A DNA stretch of 64,000 nucleotides from Dictyobacter kobayashii (GCF_003967555.1 NZ_BIFS01000001.1:186001-250000), one strand, 5' to 3'; shown: positions 1-10,283, numbered from the stretch's first letter. Numbers and translations: made by a program. Notes: generated by a model not told the origin, from the letters alone.

Positions 1-73
1 TTTCCCTCGACGCTTCAATGAACTTAGTGTACAATCTAGGCAATACTTTTGATTTCAAAAAACGGAACAATGC

Positions 74-532
74 ATGAGTGATAATGAAATAGTGCGTAAA
101 CATCCTATCAGCGTCGTACGCTTTGGGATGGGCAAAGAAATTCAGCTTTACTATGATGAACTTGTCGTCACAGGGATAGAACAAGATCAAGAACTACGGG
201 TACAATTAGAGGCCATTCGGCGCTTGACGCTCGTACCTGGTGAACCAACTCCCTCCAAACTCGTCTTAATGGCGGATATGGATGATGGTGAAACGATCAT
301 TCTTGCTGAAGGTATGACGAACGCCAAGGACTTTCGTGAAATGCTTCCCAGAATTACGGAGCTTTGTCCTGATATGGAATTGGACCCTCCGGATATGGGG
401 GAACAATTACGACAGGCACTAAATAATAAGCGGGCCTGGAATATTACATGCTATGTAGCATGCATTATGGTCTGTGTGCTGATTTATGTTCTCTATCTTC
501 TGGTTGCATTTCTTGGCTCTCTTCACCATTAA
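74..532 (+). CDS. Hypothetical protein with C-terminal membrane anchor
   Basis: A 152-residue protein of unknown function. The first ~110 residues are soluble and look like a small mixed beta/alpha domain (alternating strands, several acidic turns); residues ~123-147 form one hydrophobic segment (CYVACIMVCVLIYVLYLL), so the protein is probably a tail-anchored membrane protein with its N-terminus in the cytoplasm. The ATG at 74 was chosen because it opens the conserved-looking charged N-terminus; only a weak CGGAA lies upstream. It is followed 31 bp later by the metallo-hydrolase gene on the same strand and may be co-transcribed with it. No family is recognised with certainty; a PH-like fold is a guess. 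Confidence 0.7.
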   Translation: MSDNEIVRKHPISVVRFGMGKEIQLYYDELVVTGIEQDQELRVQLEAIRRLTLVPGEPTPSKLVLMADMDDGETIILAEGMTNAKDFREMLPRITELCPDMELDPPDMGEQLRQALNNKRAWNITCYVACIMVCVLIYVLYLLVAFLGSLHH

Positions 533-563
533 TTCTTTAGAGAAAGAGCCATAGGCACAGGCT

Positions 564-1465
564 ATGCCACAATCGATACTCTTTCAGGTACAAGATTTAA
601 AGCTTGATCCACGCGTACACATCTTCCGGCGCCTATTTACTGCTCCCGGCGAGTTCGATGAGTTACAGGTGGACGCTTATATCATCAGAACAGAACGCTT
701 GCTGGCTGTTTGTGATACGCTTCTTTGCCCGGAAGATGCTGCCTTTATGTTACATGATATCCAGGCTCAATATGCCGGACAACCGGTGCTGGTAATCAAT
801 AGCCATGCTGACTGGGACCATACATGGGGCAATAGCTTTTTTGTCGAGAATAAGGCTGCGCTCATTATTGCACAATCGTTGTGTGCGCAACGGATGTCTA
901 ATCCTACACAACAAGCGTTCTTACAACAATATCAACAACGCTTTCCTATCTTCAAAAATGTCCGCCTCATCCCCCTTCGATAGCGTTTGAACATACGTTA
1001 TCTCTTGATGGGGGAGACCTGACACTTAAATTACTCTCAACGCCCGGCCATTGCCCCGAACAGAGCGTGCTCTGGGTGCCGGAATTGCAACTCCTGCTCG
1101 CTTTTGATGCCGCAGAATGGCCATTTCCCACCATCGAGAATGCTCAGGGTGTTAGCGCAATGTTACATTCTTTGGCTCGCATGCAGGAACTGGGCGCGCA
1201 AGTGGTATTGTGCTCGCACGGAAAAACTACCAGCCCTACGATCCTGGATCAAAATCTGTCATATGTACGCACCATAGAGAAGCGCTGGCGCAATTTTCTG
1301 GCCACCCATCATGCACCGAATATTGAACAGGCGTGGCTTTCGAGCCTCATTCAGTATCCCTATGATGAGATCGTTAGCCACGCTGCTTCAGACATTGATC
1401 ATGCTTTTTATCGCGAGGTACATGAAAACAATGTGCGCTACGTACTGCAATGGCTATTGCTCTGA
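564..1465 (+). CDS. MBL-fold metallohydrolase, one frameshift
   Basis: Metallo-beta-lactamase-fold hydrolase of about 300 residues in two reading frames. The first part (564-983) carries the metal motif SHADWDHTWGN, the HxxxDH variant of HxHxDH in which the second histidine is aspartate. The second part carries STPGHCPEQS, the next metal histidine. The frames join at the C5 run 971-975: one more C gives continuous ...LIPPSIAFEHTLS.... The shift is therefore probably a sequencing indel, though a real mutation cannot be excluded. Substrate unknown; relatives hydrolyse thioesters, lactones or similar. The 3' end overlaps the convergent Asp-box lipoprotein gene by 12 bp. Confidence 0.8.
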
Positions 1466-2665
1466 TGGAGCCGGGGGCTCAGTCTTTGTCGCTTCGTCTT
1501 CTGATACCGGTGTAGACAATGCATTCAGCCGCCGCTTCCGTCTTCCTTGAGCAAAATAATAGAGCAGCGCAAAGAAGCCTATAAAGAGCAGAATTGGAAA
1601 GATATTCGAACCATTTCCACTATTGTTACCCGGGTAGAGATAAACATCGTTCACGGCTGCGACCAGTTGTGCGTAATGATCACCTCCCAGGGTAAGACTA
1701 CTAACGGTGGTACTCCTCGGTAGGCCAGGCGCCACTGCCCGCCAGCTCTGACCCTGATCATCGCTTTGCAGTGCTCCGGCGCCGGTACCTATGTAGAGAG
1801 TTTTGCTATCTGTTGCCCGAAAATCTAACACAATGGAAGTGATAGAAACCACCGAGAGGCTGTCTCTACCAGGCGCCCAATGGGCTCCGTTATCCTGGGA
1901 GATGAAGAAGCCTTGCGCAGTTCCAGTATAGATCAGGCCTTGTTCGCCTCCGGTCAGGCTAGCAGGCATCACCACATTGGTCGCCACATGAGCCGGTAAC
2001 CCTTGATTGAGGGATGTCCAGGTTGCCCCTTGATCGGCGGTACGATAGATACCTGCAGAGGTAGCTGCCCAGAGCTGATGCTGGTCAGAGTCATATGTCA
2101 GGCCTTTCACAGCTACAGCAGGTGGAAGATTTTTAGAAATACTTGTCCAGCCATTTCCAGCATCGGTGCTCATAAAAATTCCATGTTGGGCGGTTCCCAC
2201 ATAGAAATGGCTGGCTGTCTTCAGGTCGAATGCCAGGGCGGTGTATTTATCAGGCGGTAAGTTTGTATTGGTTACCGCAGTCCATGCTTGCCCACCATTC
2301 TTACTCAACCATAAACCACTATCGCTGGCAGCATACAATTGCTGGCCAGTTTTATCGAAACTTAACGCGTTTATAGCTGCCGGATGAGCGATATCAGTCC
2401 TGGTGCGAACCCAATGGTCACCACTATCAGAACTTACAAAAATAGCCCCTTGCTCGCTACCAGCAAATATCTTTTGTGGGGTATTAGGATCGGTAGCCAG
2501 GGAAAGGAAACGAAAACCACTGATACCGGCAGGTTGCCAGTTTCCACCGCTATTCAGAATACCTGAACCGGTACCGCAGGCGGCCAGAACGAGTAGTAAT
2601 ATAAGGCAAAGTGCACTCAATGGGAGAAAACGCGAAATGCGTAACTTCGTTAACAGGCAATACAT
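1454..2665 (-). CDS. Asp-box (BNR) beta-propeller lipoprotein
   Basis: A 403-residue exported protein. An N-terminal signal peptide ends in a lipobox (VLAAC, Cys30). Six Asp-box turns follow at roughly 45-residue spacing: SSDSGDHW, SKNGGQAW, STDAGNGW, TADQGATW, SQDNGAHW and SDDQGQSW. This is the pattern of sialidase-like and Ycf48/VPS10-type beta-propellers. A second hydrophobic stretch near the C-terminus (IFPILLFIGFFALLYYFA) followed by RRKRR suggests a transmembrane anchor with a short cytoplasmic tail. The sialidase catalytic residues are not evident, so a binding or scaffold role outside the cell is more likely than glycosidase activity. Start chosen for the GAGGAT ribosome-binding site 5 nt upstream. 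Confidence 0.8.
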   Translation of the reverse strand: MYCLLTKLRISRFLPLSALCLILLLVLAACGTGSGILNSGGNWQPAGISGFRFLSLATDPNTPQKIFAGSEQGAIFVSSDSGDHWVRTRTDIAHPAAINALSFDKTGQQLYAASDSGLWLSKNGGQAWTAVTNTNLPPDKYTALAFDLKTASHFYVGTAQHGIFMSTDAGNGWTSISKNLPPAVAVKGLTYDSDQHQLWAATSAGIYRTADQGATWTSLNQGLPAHVATNVVMPASLTGGEQGLIYTGTAQGFFISQDNGAHWAPGRDSLSVVSITSIVLDFRATDSKTLYIGTGAGALQSDDQGQSWRAVAPGLPRSTTVSSLTLGGDHYAQLVAAVNDVYLYPGNNSGNGSNIFPILLFIGFFALLYYFAQGRRKRRLNALSTPVSEDEATKTEPPAPSEQ

Positions 2666-2976
2666 AGGATCCTCTTCTGCTGCAAATATCCTTCCCCCAC
2701 TGGAATGACCAGATCAACGGATGCGAAGTGAACTTGTTCCAGTGAGTCGGTTGAAATGATAGCACATACTCCAAGGTTATGCCATTCATTTAGATATGCA
2801 CAGACAGCCCGGTTTAAACTAACTTATTGATATACAACCGGGCTGTGGTTAATGGTCAGTCAGAAGTTGATTTATCACTAATTCCGTTGTAGAGGTTATG
2901 CAAGGGTCCTCTAATATTGCCACGCTACCGCACATGCTCATTACTCATCACAATAACACTGTACACAGATAGCTGC

Positions 2977-3354
2977 TTAATTGGTACGGCGGATGACACG
3001 GCGTACTGACACTATAGTTTCTTCAATCTCATAGCCCTTGGGAAGTTTGGGCGATTTATGCTGTGGAAATACCAGATCTTTCATATCACCGAGTGCCGGT
3101 AAGGCTCGCTCAACTCCGCGTTTCGGCTGTAAACGTGCCAGAAGATTGCGGCGCAAAAGCTCTATCCCAAATCCAACGGCTACGGCTCCTACGCTTGCTG
3201 CGACATTGCGAGGCAACTGGGAATTATAGAGCACTGCAGGTAGATTGGCTTGTATGGGTATAATGCTGGTCGTCTTCTTTGTAAGATCAGCTCCACAGTT
3301 CTGACAATACAGATCATCCTCTGTATACCTGGCATGACAATTGGGACACTGCAT
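2977..3354 (-). CDS. Zinc-ribbon protein with hydrophobic segment
   Basis: A ~125-residue protein beginning with a double CxxC zinc ribbon (CPNCHARYTEDDLYCQNC, residues ~3-20). A low-complexity stretch, a moderately hydrophobic helix (VAASVGAVAVGFGIELL) and a basic C-terminal tail (VRRVIRRTN) follow. The ATG at 3354 is preferred over the one 15 bp upstream because GGAGGAG sits 6 nt before it. Function unknown; zinc ribbons of this zinc_ribbon_2/DUF7577-like style are common at the N-terminus of small membrane or regulatory proteins. Three other zinc-ribbon proteins of similar style occur in this window. Confidence 0.7.
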   Translation of the reverse strand: MQCPNCHARYTEDDLYCQNCGADLTKKTTSIIPIQANLPAVLYNSQLPRNVAASVGAVAVGFGIELLRRNLLARLQPKRGVERALPALGDMKDLVFPQHKSPKLPKGYEIEETIVSVRRVIRRTN

Positions 3355-3587
3355 AATCTTCTCCTCCATCGATACACGGTTCGCTAGTGTATATGTATAT
3401 ATATGTTTCTTTTATCATCAGCAACTGCGCCCCAATTGCCAGCAGAAACATAAATCCTCCACTCCTGGTATGTAAGAATAGAGAGATACAGCGCGCACCG
3501 GCCGAAATATATAGTAACGAATAAGAACGGAGAGTTTTCTCTTTATACCTGCATAGATTTTTTTGCAATACTATCACTACAATATAC

Positions 3588-3818
3588 TTAAAACTTTTTG
3601 ATTTCTTGTGGTGATAGATCCAACAAAGCCAGTATATAGAAACGAGATAAGCAATAAAGTTTACTCTCCTCTTTAAGGTACGTTTCCTCTGTTACATTAG
3701 CTACATTATACAACCTCGTAGCCTCTAAGTCCCGCAATCTAAATACGGTGGGAAAGATAGTACAATGAGTACTAGCAGGCTGACAAGCTAGCAATCTGTA
3801 ACCTTCTTTTCTCTTCAA
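3588..3818 (-). CDS. Possible small or remnant protein
   Basis: A 76-codon reading frame opening with TTG, preceded by TGAGGAA 7 nt upstream. The last 45 residues have protein-like composition (DLEATRLYNVANVTEE, then SRFYILALLDLSPQEIKKF), resembling the end of a helical regulator. It lies alone in the 650-bp gap between the zinc-ribbon gene and the permease. It could equally be a decayed gene fragment or a chance frame; no family is recognised. Confidence 0.25.
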   Translation of the reverse strand: MKRKEGYRLLACQPASTHCTIFPTVFRLRDLEATRLYNVANVTEETYLKEESKLYCLSRFYILALLDLSPQEIKKF

Positions 3819-3820
3819 TC

Positions 3821-4010
3821 GTGTTCCTCAATATACCTGTGTATATTTGCGATACCACATGCTACTTAAAAGCAATCGTCAACGCCGCTTGCAAGCGGCT
3901 AGCACCGCCACCACAAATCAGCAATTGTAGAGCAGTCATATGGAAGAAACATAGTGGACTGCCAGGTGGTTGCACTCTTTGCGCTTACTATCACTCTCAT
4001 TATATATGAA
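3821..4010 (+). promoter_or_regulatory. Possible structured leader of the permease gene
   Basis: The untranslated region before the amino-acid permease contains a perfect 16-nt hairpin at 3884-3899 (GCCGCTTGCAAGCGGC). It is followed by a longer inverted pair, GCAGTC (about 3932) with GACTGC (about 3957), enclosing an A-rich loop. The spacing places both on the permease mRNA shortly before its ribosome-binding site. This could be a riboswitch or attenuator, but no known class was recognised. The rest of the gap 3355-3820 is AT-rich with no clear element apart from the doubtful frame at 3588-3818. Confidence 0.25.
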
Positions 4011-4023
4011 AAAGGAGATACAA

Positions 4024-5439
4024 ATGTCTCGATCTGAGCGTAGTAATATCTGGCGCGTTAAGCCTGTTGACCTTATGCTAAAGCAAGGCGGTGAAACTGA
4101 ACACTCCCTCAAACGAACCCTGGGACTGTTCAGTATTACTGCCATGGGTATTGGAGCCATTGTTGGCACTGGTATCTTTGTTTTAACCGGGGTGGCTGCT
4201 GCTAAATATGCCGGCCCCGGCTTGATCCTGTCATTTATTGTTGCCGGTATCGCCAGCGGCTTAGCAGCCATATGCTATGCAGAATTTGCCAGTTCTGTCC
4301 CCATAGCTGGTAGCGCCTATACATATTCTTATGCGACCCTGGGCGAGTTGATCGCCTGGATCATTGGCTGGGATCTGGTACTGGAATATGCAGTGGGAGC
4401 GGCAGCGGTAAGTATTGGTTGGGCTGGCTATTTTACTGATATGCTAAAAACGCTATTCAATATCACCATTCCTCAATCCTTGACTGCTTCTCCTTTTTCT
4501 GGTGGCATCATTAATTTACCAGCCGTGATTATTATCTTACTTATCACGGCTTTATTGGTTATTGGTACCTCAGAGAGTAGTAGTTTCAATAATATAATGG
4601 TGGGCATCAAGCTTGCGGTTATCCTCGTTTTTATTGTCATCGGCGCCTTTCACCTCAATCCGGCCAACTGGCATCCATTTTTACCCTTTGGAGCCGGGGG
4701 CGTATTCCGAGGTGCAAGTATTATCTTCTTTGCCTACATTGGCTTCGACCAGATCTCCACTTCAGCGGAGGAGGCACGCAATCCTTCTAGAGATTTACCC
4801 CTGGGTATCATACTAAGTTTGACTATCTGCACAGCGCTATATATTCTGGTCACCGCTATGTTAACCGGTATGGTGTCATATACGAAACTTAATGTCGCCT
4901 CACCTGTGTCTCATGCATTGATCCTCATCGGTTTAAATACAGCTGGATCGATTATCTCCATTGGTGCCCTGTGCGGATTGACAACGGTCTTACTGGTTTT
5001 ACTCTATGGCCAGAGCCGCATTTTCTTTTCGATGGCACGAGACGGCCTCTTGCCTTCGTTCTTTTCACGTATCCATCCTCGTTTCAAAACCCCTTACCTG
5101 TCCAGCATTTTGATTGGTGTCATTGTGGCTGCGGTAGCGGGATTGACTCCAATTGATATTGTGGCCGAGTTGACAAATATTGGCACGTTGACAGCATTTG
5201 TGCTCGTTTCGGCGGCCGTATTGATATTACGGCGTACACAACCTGATCTGCACCGTGGCTTCAGGGTTCCACTTGTACCATTAATTCCAATTCTCTCAAT
5301 CATAGCTTCGTTAGTTTTGATTGTGAGCCTCCCGCTGATTACCATCTTGCGCTTTCTGATCTGGCTGGTGCTGGGGCTCATTGTCTACTTCATATACAGT
5401 CGTCACGCAAGTAAGTTAGAAAGAACAGCTGTCCAATAA
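4024..5439 (+). CDS. APC-family amino acid permease
   Basis: A 471-residue integral membrane transporter of the amino acid-polyamine-organocation superfamily (cationic amino acid transporter-like). It has about twelve hydrophobic helices. The TM1 signature GIGAIVGTGIFVLTG is at residues ~39-53, the conserved FFAYIGFDQISTSAEEARNP loop follows TM6, and a charged RIFFSMARDGLLP motif follows TM8. It probably imports amino acids by proton or sodium symport. Start set at the ATG at 4024 because AAAGGAG lies 6 nt upstream; an ATG at 3970 is in frame but has no ribosome-binding site. A hairpin follows the stop. Confidence 0.9.
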   Translation: MSRSERSNIWRVKPVDLMLKQGGETEHSLKRTLGLFSITAMGIGAIVGTGIFVLTGVAAAKYAGPGLILSFIVAGIASGLAAICYAEFASSVPIAGSAYTYSYATLGELIAWIIGWDLVLEYAVGAAAVSIGWAGYFTDMLKTLFNITIPQSLTASPFSGGIINLPAVIIILLITALLVIGTSESSSFNNIMVGIKLAVILVFIVIGAFHLNPANWHPFLPFGAGGVFRGASIIFFAYIGFDQISTSAEEARNPSRDLPLGIILSLTICTALYILVTAMLTGMVSYTKLNVASPVSHALILIGLNTAGSIISIGALCGLTTVLLVLLYGQSRIFFSMARDGLLPSFFSRIHPRFKTPYLSSILIGVIVAAVAGLTPIDIVAELTNIGTLTAFVLVSAAVLILRRTQPDLHRGFRVPLVPLIPILSIIASLVLIVSLPLITILRFLIWLVLGLIVYFIYSRHASKLERTAVQ

Positions 5440-5460
5440 ATTACCCCATGATCTGGCGGT

Positions 5461-5487
5461 GCAGGAGAGTCAGTGAGGCTCTCCTGC
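5461..5487 (+). terminator. Hairpin after permease gene
   Basis: Perfect 9-bp stem (GCAGGAGAG / CTCTCCTGC) with a 9-nt loop, 21 bp after the permease stop. The U-run is poor, so termination is probable but not certain. Confidence 0.5.
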
Positions 5488-5640
5488 CCGGCTGAGGTCG
5501 GTCTACTTTCTCAACCTGCTGCCCCCGCCTATCTCTCCCTATTCCTCGGTAGATAGAACTAGAAACTCTCTTCCCAACGGTTGCGTACCCATTATTAGAA
5601 GGGACCAATCTACATCGCAAGTCAAAGAAGGAGCTAGCAT

Positions 5641-6370
5641 TTGGGTAATCAACGTGTCCTGCTGCTACAACATGTGCAGATCAATCCTCCGGGTCTGGTC
5701 GGAGAAGTATTGCGCCAGCATCAAGTACCTTATGATATCGTTCAGGTTGCGAGCGAGCATTTACCAGATCTTACACCCTACAATGCCATTGTTAGTTTTG
5801 GTGGCACACAACATGTTTACGAAGAGAATGAGAGCCGCTACCGTTATCTGCGAGAAGAAGAGTTGCTCCTGCGCCATGCTGTAGAACAACAAATACCAAT
5901 TCTGGGTATCTGTTTGGGGAGCCAGATTCTAGCCCATGCCTTTGGTGGCAATGTTCATCCACAACCTCCGATAGAGATAGGCTTCTTGCGCGTCCACCTT
6001 TCTGAAAAGGGTCAACACGATCCGCTCTTCCAAGGCTTTCAGGACTATGAGCAGGCCTTCCAGTGGCATGAAGATATCTTTGATCCACCTCCAGGTGCAA
6101 CTGTGCTGGCCAGTCATTCTTCAGGTAAACATCATGTATTTAAAATAGGGTTCCCATGCCTATGGTTTGCAACATCATGTTGAACTGACAGCTCAAATGC
6201 TTGAGCATTGGCTGACAGATCCTGGCTCACGCACTGAATTTATCGAAAATCGTGGTATCTACTCGTATGCAAAAATTTTAAATGAGCGCCCACAACTTTA
6301 TCCGCTCTATCACGATCACTCTTGTCGACTCATCGAAAACTTTCTACGTTTGAGTACTCTGATTGAATAA
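5641..6370 (+). CDS. Class I glutamine amidotransferase, one frameshift
   Basis: A GATase1-family protein of ~242 residues resembling the GMP synthase-like amidotransferases. The nucleophile elbow is GICLGSQILAHAFGG (Cys about residue 95) and the downstream partner motif is GLQHHVELTAQ, equivalent to the usual LQFHPE. The frames separate at the GGG at 6148-6150: removing one G gives KIGSHAYGLQHHVE in one frame. Glutamine hydrolysis is the expected half-reaction; the acceptor is unknown. TTG start at 5641 with AAGGAG 7 nt upstream. The shift is most simply an indel in the sequence. Confidence 0.8.
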
Positions 6371-6581
6371 AGCGAGCTTGAGAAACGCTCTTGCTGAGAT
6401 GCTCTCATTATGTGACAGGACCATACATGCGTTCTTCATTGGAGAGTAGCGCCATCAGGAGATAGCATAAGAAACATAACATCATTACGATTCGTGATAG
6501 TGTCTGAAGTTATTTTCCCTCGGGTCAGAGAAAGTTTTTTGCACTTGATTAACCGAACACGTTTCTTATGGAGGTAGGCAG

Positions 6582-7580
6582 ATGCTTCTTGCTGGCGATA
6601 TTGGTGGTACAAAAACTCTCCTTGCTGCATATGCGTCTGAAACAAGTCCCAATAAACCTCTTGCGCAGAGACAATATCCCAGTACAGACTTTCCTAATCT
6701 GGAAGCCATTGTGTATCAATTTCGGGAGGAGGTACATCTTCCTATTCACCATGCCAGCTTCGCGGTGGCTGGCCCTATCATCAATGGCCATGTCAAGCTT
6801 ACTAATTTGCCCTGGGAACTTGATGAGGAAGAACTCAAACAGACTACCGGTTTTACATCGGTTCGTTTGATGAATGATCTGGAGGCGATTGCTAATTCTA
6901 TACCACATCTGCTTCCAACCAATATTAAGGTCGTTAATGTTGGCAAACCTGTTGCCAATGGCGCCAAAGCCATCCTCGCTCCAGGTACTGGCCTGGGCGA
7001 GGCATTTATTACCTGGGATGGGCGCGAATATAGAGCACATGCTTCTGAAGGTGGACATTCCTCGTTCTCCCCGGAAAATGAGGATGAGATAAAACTTCTT
7101 CAAGCGCTATGGAAACAGACCAAACATGTAAGCGCAGAAACAGTTTGTTCTGGCATCGGGATTCCAAATATTTATGACTACCTGAAGGACACTGGCTATG
7201 CATCGGAAACGCCAGCGGTAGTAGCTCAGTTTACTGGTGAGAGGCATACATATACACGCCATATACTCAATGCAGCACTAGATAAAGAGCAGCCCTGCGC
7301 ACTTTCGATGAGGACGCTGGACATGTTTCTGCATATCCTTGGTAGTGAAGCAGGTAACCTGGTTCTGAAGCAACTGGCAACTGGTGGGCTTTATTTATCT
7401 GGCGGCATCGTTGAACACCTGCAGAACACACTGGGAGATGGACGTTTTTTGCAGTCTTTTATCAGTAAAGGTCGCTTTACCGAATTTCTGAAGGGTATAC
7501 CCATTTACATCATTCTTGGTAGAGCTGCCTTACTTGGGGCTGCTGGCTATGGTTTGAAAATGTTCTATGCTCGTAGCTAA
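6582..7580 (+). CDS. glk: Glucokinase
   Basis: 332-residue ATP-dependent glucokinase of the bacterial Glk family (PF02685 type, like the E. coli enzyme). The N-terminal phosphate-1 motif GDIGGTKT is at residues ~5-12, the catalytic Asp is in MNDLEAIANSIP (~residue 103), and the phosphate-2 motif LAPGTGLGEA is near residue 130. It converts glucose to glucose-6-phosphate. The next gene, a 6-phosphogluconate dehydrogenase, uses the product further down the pentose phosphate route. Start ATG preceded by GGAGG 8-9 nt upstream. Length is normal for the family. Confidence 0.92.
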   Translation: MLLAGDIGGTKTLLAAYASETSPNKPLAQRQYPSTDFPNLEAIVYQFREEVHLPIHHASFAVAGPIINGHVKLTNLPWELDEEELKQTTGFTSVRLMNDLEAIANSIPHLLPTNIKVVNVGKPVANGAKAILAPGTGLGEAFITWDGREYRAHASEGGHSSFSPENEDEIKLLQALWKQTKHVSAETVCSGIGIPNIYDYLKDTGYASETPAVVAQFTGERHTYTRHILNAALDKEQPCALSMRTLDMFLHILGSEAGNLVLKQLATGGLYLSGGIVEHLQNTLGDGRFLQSFISKGRFTEFLKGIPIYIILGRAALLGAAGYGLKMFYARS

Positions 7581-7875
7581 AAGCCAGGACTGGAGCGGGT
7601 TGGCGTTTACCAATCCATACTATTCTAATGAATTTTTCGCTGCGAGAAATTCACAAACGTGATATAGTATTTGTGGCAAACATATGCGATACACAACCAG
7701 CATACTGAATGCGAAAGGAGAACCATCGTCCACTGCTGACGATTTATCAAAACTGGTTCTCTACCTTCGTAGGAAGATATTTTCCTGCTCTGTTCGCATA
7801 AAAACCTGAGGTCTCTTTATGTGTGTCCTTATGGGGAAATGCGAGCGTGCACAATAAAGAAAGGAACGTCTTACA

Positions 7876-8892
7876 ATGGAACTTGGAATGATTGGAATTG
7901 GCCGTATGGGCGCCAACATGGCACAAAGACTTGTGCGTGCTGGACATAAGGTCGTCGGTTATGCGCGTACAGCATCAACCGTTGAGCAGCGTGTTAAAGA
8001 AGGAGCCATTTCTAGCGGAGCAACATCGCTGGAAGATGTGGTAAACAAATTGAGCACCACACCTCGCATACTCTGGTTGATGGTGCCTGCTGCTTCTGTC
8101 GATGATACCATTGCTCAGTTGCTTCCTCATCTGTCACCAAATGATATCATCATAGATGGTGGCAATTCCAACTATCAGGACGACATCCGCCGGGCTAATG
8201 AGCTGAAAAAACATAATATTCACTATGTCGACTGCGGCACCAGCGGTGGCGTATGGGGACTGGAGCGTGGATATTGTGAGATGATCGGCGGCGAAGACGA
8301 GATCGTCAAATATCTGGATCCCATTTTCAAGGTATTGGCTCCTGGTATTGAAGCTGCTTCTCGCACCGAAGGCCGTGAGAATAAGGGCGGTACTGCCGAA
8401 TATGGTTATCTGCATTGTGGACCACATGGTGCTGGTCACTTTGTGAAAATGGTTCACAATGGTATCGAGTATGGCATTATGGCTGCCTATGCTGAAGGCC
8501 TGAACATTTTGCATCATGCCAATATCGGTAAACGTGAGCATCAGGTCGATGCTGAGACAGCTCCAGTTCAGAGCCCTGAGCACTATCAGTATGATATGAA
8601 TCTGCCTGAGATCACTGAGCTCTGGCGCCGTGGTAGCGTCATAAGCTCCTGGCTGCTGGATCTAACCGCACATGCGTTATTACAGAGCCCAGACCTCAGC
8701 AATTTCTCGGGCCGTGTGGCAGACTCCGGTGAGGGTCGTTGGACAGTGAAGGCTGCTATCGATGAGGGTGTCCCAGCTCATGTTCTGAGCGCCGCTCTTT
8801 ACGATCGCTTTGAGTCCCGCAATGAGGCAGAGTTCGCCAATAAGATTCTGTCAGCCATGCGCTTTGAGTTTGGTGGCCATCACGAGCGCTAG
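7876..8892 (+). CDS. gnd: 6-phosphogluconate dehydrogenase (decarboxylating), short type
   Basis: 338-residue NAD(P)-dependent dehydrogenase of the short GntZ/YqeC-like class (~300-340 residues rather than ~470). The Rossmann motif is MIGIGRMGANMAQRLVRAG at the N-terminus. The substrate motif is DGGNSNYQDD (residues ~95), and the catalytic Lys lies in GHFVKMVHNGIEYG (~residue 195). It oxidises 6-phosphogluconate to ribulose-5-phosphate and CO2. AAAGGA precedes the ATG. The 295 bp upstream contain no gene and presumably hold its promoter. Confidence 0.9.
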   Translation: MELGMIGIGRMGANMAQRLVRAGHKVVGYARTASTVEQRVKEGAISSGATSLEDVVNKLSTTPRILWLMVPAASVDDTIAQLLPHLSPNDIIIDGGNSNYQDDIRRANELKKHNIHYVDCGTSGGVWGLERGYCEMIGGEDEIVKYLDPIFKVLAPGIEAASRTEGRENKGGTAEYGYLHCGPHGAGHFVKMVHNGIEYGIMAAYAEGLNILHHANIGKREHQVDAETAPVQSPEHYQYDMNLPEITELWRRGSVISSWLLDLTAHALLQSPDLSNFSGRVADSGEGRWTVKAAIDEGVPAHVLSAALYDRFESRNEAEFANKILSAMRFEFGGHHER

Positions 8893-8949
8893 AGCGTCGT
8901 TAGGGGCTACCATCGGTAGATGAGCATATCTTATGTCAGCTACTGTGCC

Positions 8950-8988
8950 TGCCCGGTCTCTTTCTGAAGCAGAACAAGAGGCCGGGCA
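8950..8988. terminator. Bidirectional terminator hairpin
   Basis: An imperfect ~13-bp stem (TGCCCGG-t-CTCTT pairing with AAGAG-g-CCGGGCA) lies between two convergent genes, the 6-phosphogluconate dehydrogenase and the cysteine desulfurase. Confidence 0.6.
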
Positions 8989-9023
8989 TCTGTATATTTA
9001 GCAGGGTGATGAGCAGTAAAGTT

Positions 9024-10195
9024 TTAACGCTCGCGGTTACTCCACAGTGTCTGTACGCTTTGCGCCAATTGGTCAGAGGCAGCATCAACATCTCTCTCGG
9101 TTGTCCAACGCCCTACAGTCAGGCGTAGTGCACCCAGCGCTCGTTCGCGCGAGAGCCCCATGGCTGTTAAGACGGTCGACGGCTCGGCCTTGCCTTCGTG
9201 ACAGGCTGATCCGGTGGAACTGGCTATGCCCGGTGTCGCAGCAAGAACCTCTTCACCTATTACATTATCAATACTTATGTTCAAAGTATTAGGGAGGCGA
9301 TCTGCAGGGTGACCATTCAGGTGTACCGCCTGCGGCAAGCGTTGCTCTAGTTTTTGCTGGAGTCGATCGCGCAGATGTTGCAGCCGTGCTTTACTTGCTG
9401 TCAGCTTTTCACGTGCCTGTACGGCCGCCGCGCCATCGCCACCATAAAGGCGATATTCTCGGTGCCAGCGCGCAAGCCTGTCTCTTGCCCACCCCCATAG
9501 AGTAAGGGCTCTAATTGCAGTCCTCTGCGCACGTACAAGGCTCCTATTCCTTTGGGAGCATAGAATTTATGTCCAGTGACCGTTAGAAAGTCGACCCCCA
9601 GATGCTGCACGTCTATCGGAACTTTCCCAACCACCTGTGAGGCATCTGTATGCAACAGCACTCTATGCCGGCGGGCGATATCGGCCAGTTCAGAAATTGG
9701 CTGCATGGTACCGGTCTCATTGTTGGCATACATGATGGAAATGAGTGTTGTTTGCTCCTCAATGGCCGCTTCCAATTCAGCTGGATTAATGCGCCCAAAC
9801 TTATCTACTGGCAGGTAGGTTACGCGAAAACCATGGAGCCGAGTCAGTGCCTTGCATACATTGATAACCGCGGGGTGCTCTGTGACTTGCGTGATGATAT
9901 GATTGCCATGAAAACGGTTTGCCAGCGCGGCACCTCGAATGGCCAGAGCGTTACTTTCCGATCCACAACTGGTAAAAATAATTTCTTCCGCGCTACAACC
10001 AAGTAACTGCGCAACTTGCTCGCGCGCCGTTGCCATCGCTATACGAGTAGGCTGTGCGTACGCATGGGTACTGGATGGATTTCCAAAGTAGGTGGAGAGG
10101 TACGGCAACATCGCATCCACGACTGCAGGATCTACGGGTGTCGTGGCGTTATAATCGAGATAAATTGGACCGTCCTTTAAACCTGGATGAGCCAT
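9024..10195 (-). CDS. Cysteine desulfurase (NifS/IscS family), one frameshift
   Basis: PLP enzyme that takes sulfur from cysteine to form alanine plus an enzyme persulfide for Fe-S cluster or thio-cofactor synthesis. Visible signatures: IYLDYNATTPVDP at the N-terminus, FTSCGSESNALAIRG, LLHTDASQVVGK, the PLP lysine in TGHKFYAPKG (Lys210), and the active-site loop STGSACHEGKAEPS. The frame breaks near 9428-9437: one extra G gives continuous VAMARAAVQAREKLTASK. Start at ATG 10195 because GGAAGGG lies 9 nt upstream; the open frame extends further without support. Full length would be ~390 residues, normal for the family. Confidence 0.85.
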
Positions 10196-10283
10196 GATTT
10201 TAATCCCTTCCAACTTAGCTACAACTATTAGTAGCATGCTTTTTATAGCATAGCGCACATGTATAGAGTACGCCGCAAGCAAA

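Noticed and set aside
6549..7103. 184-codon minus-strand frame
   Set aside because: Antisense to glucokinase, with no family features.
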